From the NCBI GenBank assembly GCA_021779415.1, contig JAJYAS010000209.1, forward strand, positions 1 to 6,451: a DNA stretch of 6,451 nt, given 5' to 3'. A program made the position numbers and the translations under genes. The notes beneath the pieces were generated by a model. That model ran no database searches. It was not told where the DNA came from and saw nothing but the letters and a program-made list of their open reading frames with translations. Position 1 is the first letter of the stretch, and each line of letters starts with the position of its first letter. This document shows positions 5,567 through 6,451 of this stretch, one piece after another. Source of the stretch: Bacillota bacterium. GTDB lineage: Bacteria > Bacillota_B > Desulfitobacteriia > Desulfitobacteriales > Desulfitobacteriaceae.

Positions 5567-5856
5567 GGCACTGGTTCAGTTCAATGGGATGCCAAATTCC
5601 ATAAGAATCAATGGGCTATGGCAGGCTGGCGTCGGGAAACATAAGCCGACTTCCATATATACTGCAAACGGGAACAATCTGCGCTTTTTGAACCCCCACC
5701 CCGGCCCTCCCCCACTGGGGGAGGGAGCTTAAGGAAAACGCAGTTTGTAACCGCCTGGAGTATATCTGCCGGCAACTGGGTTCTTTTCAAATCACCTTTC
5801 CAGCCCAACCATCTGGAAAATTAGATGATTCAATCCCATTAAACTGAACCAGTGCC
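5567..5856. mobile_element. 290-bp miniature element with 24-bp terminal inverted repeats
   Basis: The left end (5567-5590, starting GGCACTGGTTCAGTT) and right end (5833-5856, reverse complement) match at 23 of 24 positions. The interior halves show further weak inverted similarity, for example CTGCGcTTTT on the left against AAAACGCAG on the right around the centre. There is no transposase frame. The right end cuts a DUF2779 reading frame just after its Lys-Gly-Ser. The left end borders DNA unrelated to DUF2779, and no direct target duplication is visible (AAAGAAAG against GATCCCTT). It is unrelated in sequence to M1/M2. The IS family is not recognised. Confidence 0.75.
5693..5727. repeat. 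GC-rich REP-like hairpin
   Basis: CCCTCCCCC (5705-5713) and GGGGGAGGG (5717-5725) form a perfect 9-bp stem with loop ACT, preceded by CCCCCACCCCGG. It resembles the CCCTCACCCC-type repetitive palindromes common in proteobacterial intergenic DNA, a resemblance from memory. It sits at the centre of the 290-bp miniature element and is far richer in GC than its surroundings, suggesting nested insertion. Confidence 0.65.
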
Positions 5857-6444
5857 GATCCCTTGAACTGCCAGTAATATACATCCCTTTTACGAAACGG
5901 AACCATCAAATCCTGAATGTTTCTCACCCAGTTATTGATTATTGCTTCGTGTTTGGAATATCGGACGGCCAGTTCCGACAATACTTTTTTTTCAAATACC
6001 ATATTGTATGTCAGGATACAGGCATTCTCCGGAATATCCACCAACAGTTTCTCCAGGAGCGGTTTGCGCGGATCGCTTCCAGGTTGTGCCAGAAATTCGG
6101 TATGGTAAACCTTGCCCCCTTTCTTTTTCTGATAATGCAACGAATACTGAAACGGCAGATGTTGATATGGTTTAACGCCGTCATAGAGCGGAATGGCGCT
6201 GTTGAATGTCTCGAAACCCAGAAAGTAGAGGGGATATGACAGCGTTTCAAGAAATGCCGCGATCTTTTCATGGTCAATGGTATTCCGTTTGGTTCGGGTT
6301 GCCTCAACCTGCTGCTGCGGAAACTTCAGACCTGAGATCGGGGTGGTGTTTTTCCAGATACAAATATTTGTGGCATTGCAGTCCGAGGAGATACAGCGAC
6401 TTGCTGAGATAGTTTCGGGTTTTCCTGGTGACGGATGCTGCCAT
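5857..6444 (-). pseudogene. DUF2779 family gene remnant (internal deletion, frameshift, 3' truncation)
   Basis: From ATG 6444-6442 the frame encodes a typical DUF2779 N-terminus (NYLSKSLYLLGLQC, then YLYLEKHHPDLRSE) and stops at TGA 6306-6304 after 46 residues. A second frame then encodes the C-terminal DUF2779 domain: IDHEKIAAFLETLSYPLYFL, ETFNSAIPLYDG, PYQHLPFQYSLH, NMVFEKKVLSELA, and DLMVPFRKRDVYYWQFKGS at its end. In intact family members these two parts are separated by a few hundred residues, so the middle is deleted and the frame changed, near GCAGCAGCAG at about 6309-6318. The family's F-L-D-F-E-T motif reads FLGFET (GGT codon at 6218-6216), losing an Asp expected of DnaQ-like exonuclease sites. 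After Lys-Gly-Ser the sequence enters the miniature element and stops at 5787. DUF2779 proteins are nuclease-like and of uncertain role. Confidence 0.82.
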
Positions 6445-6451
6445 ATCATCT

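Noticed and set aside
5394..5732. Forward frame encoding ALVQFNG, matching the end of the reverse frame
   Set aside because: The shared peptide only reflects the terminal inverted repeats of the miniature element; the rest is a shadow of the GNAT fusion gene and non-coding DNA.
6445..6449. Start of the DUF2779 frame at 6449 with a 220-residue product
   Set aside because: The first ~45 residues of that frame do not resemble the family, whereas the frame starting at 6444 gives the typical N-terminus. The long frame is only intact after the deletion point.

Overview
The window carries five bacterial genes or gene remnants, separated by unusually repeat-rich, AT-rich non-coding DNA. A signal-peptide lipoprotein with a lipobox points to a Gram-negative bacterium. 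The mix of aconitase X, an anti-sigma-kinase/GNAT fusion and DUF2779, among many small repeats, is what I would expect from a Desulfobacterota-like (deltaproteobacterial) genome. That placement is inference; no rRNA or marker gene is present.

Layout. (1) 2-1086 (+): two adjacent genes for small glycine-zipper plus coiled-coil envelope proteins. The second is a clear lipoprotein; the first is probably cut by the window edge. They look like diverged paralogues. (2) 1087-1614: no gene. It holds an imperfect palindromic element (1086-1204), a 189-bp TA-flanked MITE (M1, 1227-1415) and a 114-bp structured repeat (H1, 1417-1530), then the leader of the next gene. (3) 1615-3302 (+): a two-gene operon for the large and small subunits of an aconitase X (AcnX) hydro-lyase. 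(4) 3303-4017: no gene. It holds an inverted-repeat element (3349-3455), a hairpin (3458-3495), a second copy of the structured repeat (H2, 3543-3656), what may be the relic of a gene leader, and a second MITE copy (M2, 3724-3910). (5) 4018-5520 (+): a 500-aa three-part protein with a degenerate RsbW-like ATPase domain, a GNAT-like domain and a C-terminal domain. (6) 5567-5856: a different 290-bp miniature element with near-perfect 24-bp terminal inverted repeats and a GC-rich REP-like hairpin at its centre. (7) 5857-6444 (-): a decayed DUF2779 gene with an internal deletion, a frame change, a lost catalytic-type Asp and a 3' end replaced by the miniature element.

The most interesting non-coding signal is the H1/H2 pair. 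The two copies are about 86% identical, and most differences in the right arm preserve or improve base pairing with the left arm, including two double compensatory changes. This suggests a structured RNA, or a hairpin-dependent mobile DNA, directly upstream of the acnX operon and again downstream of it. I find no CRISPR array, tRNA, rRNA, complete transposase gene or recognisable defence cluster. The region reads as an accessory zone shaped by miniature elements around a small metabolic operon.
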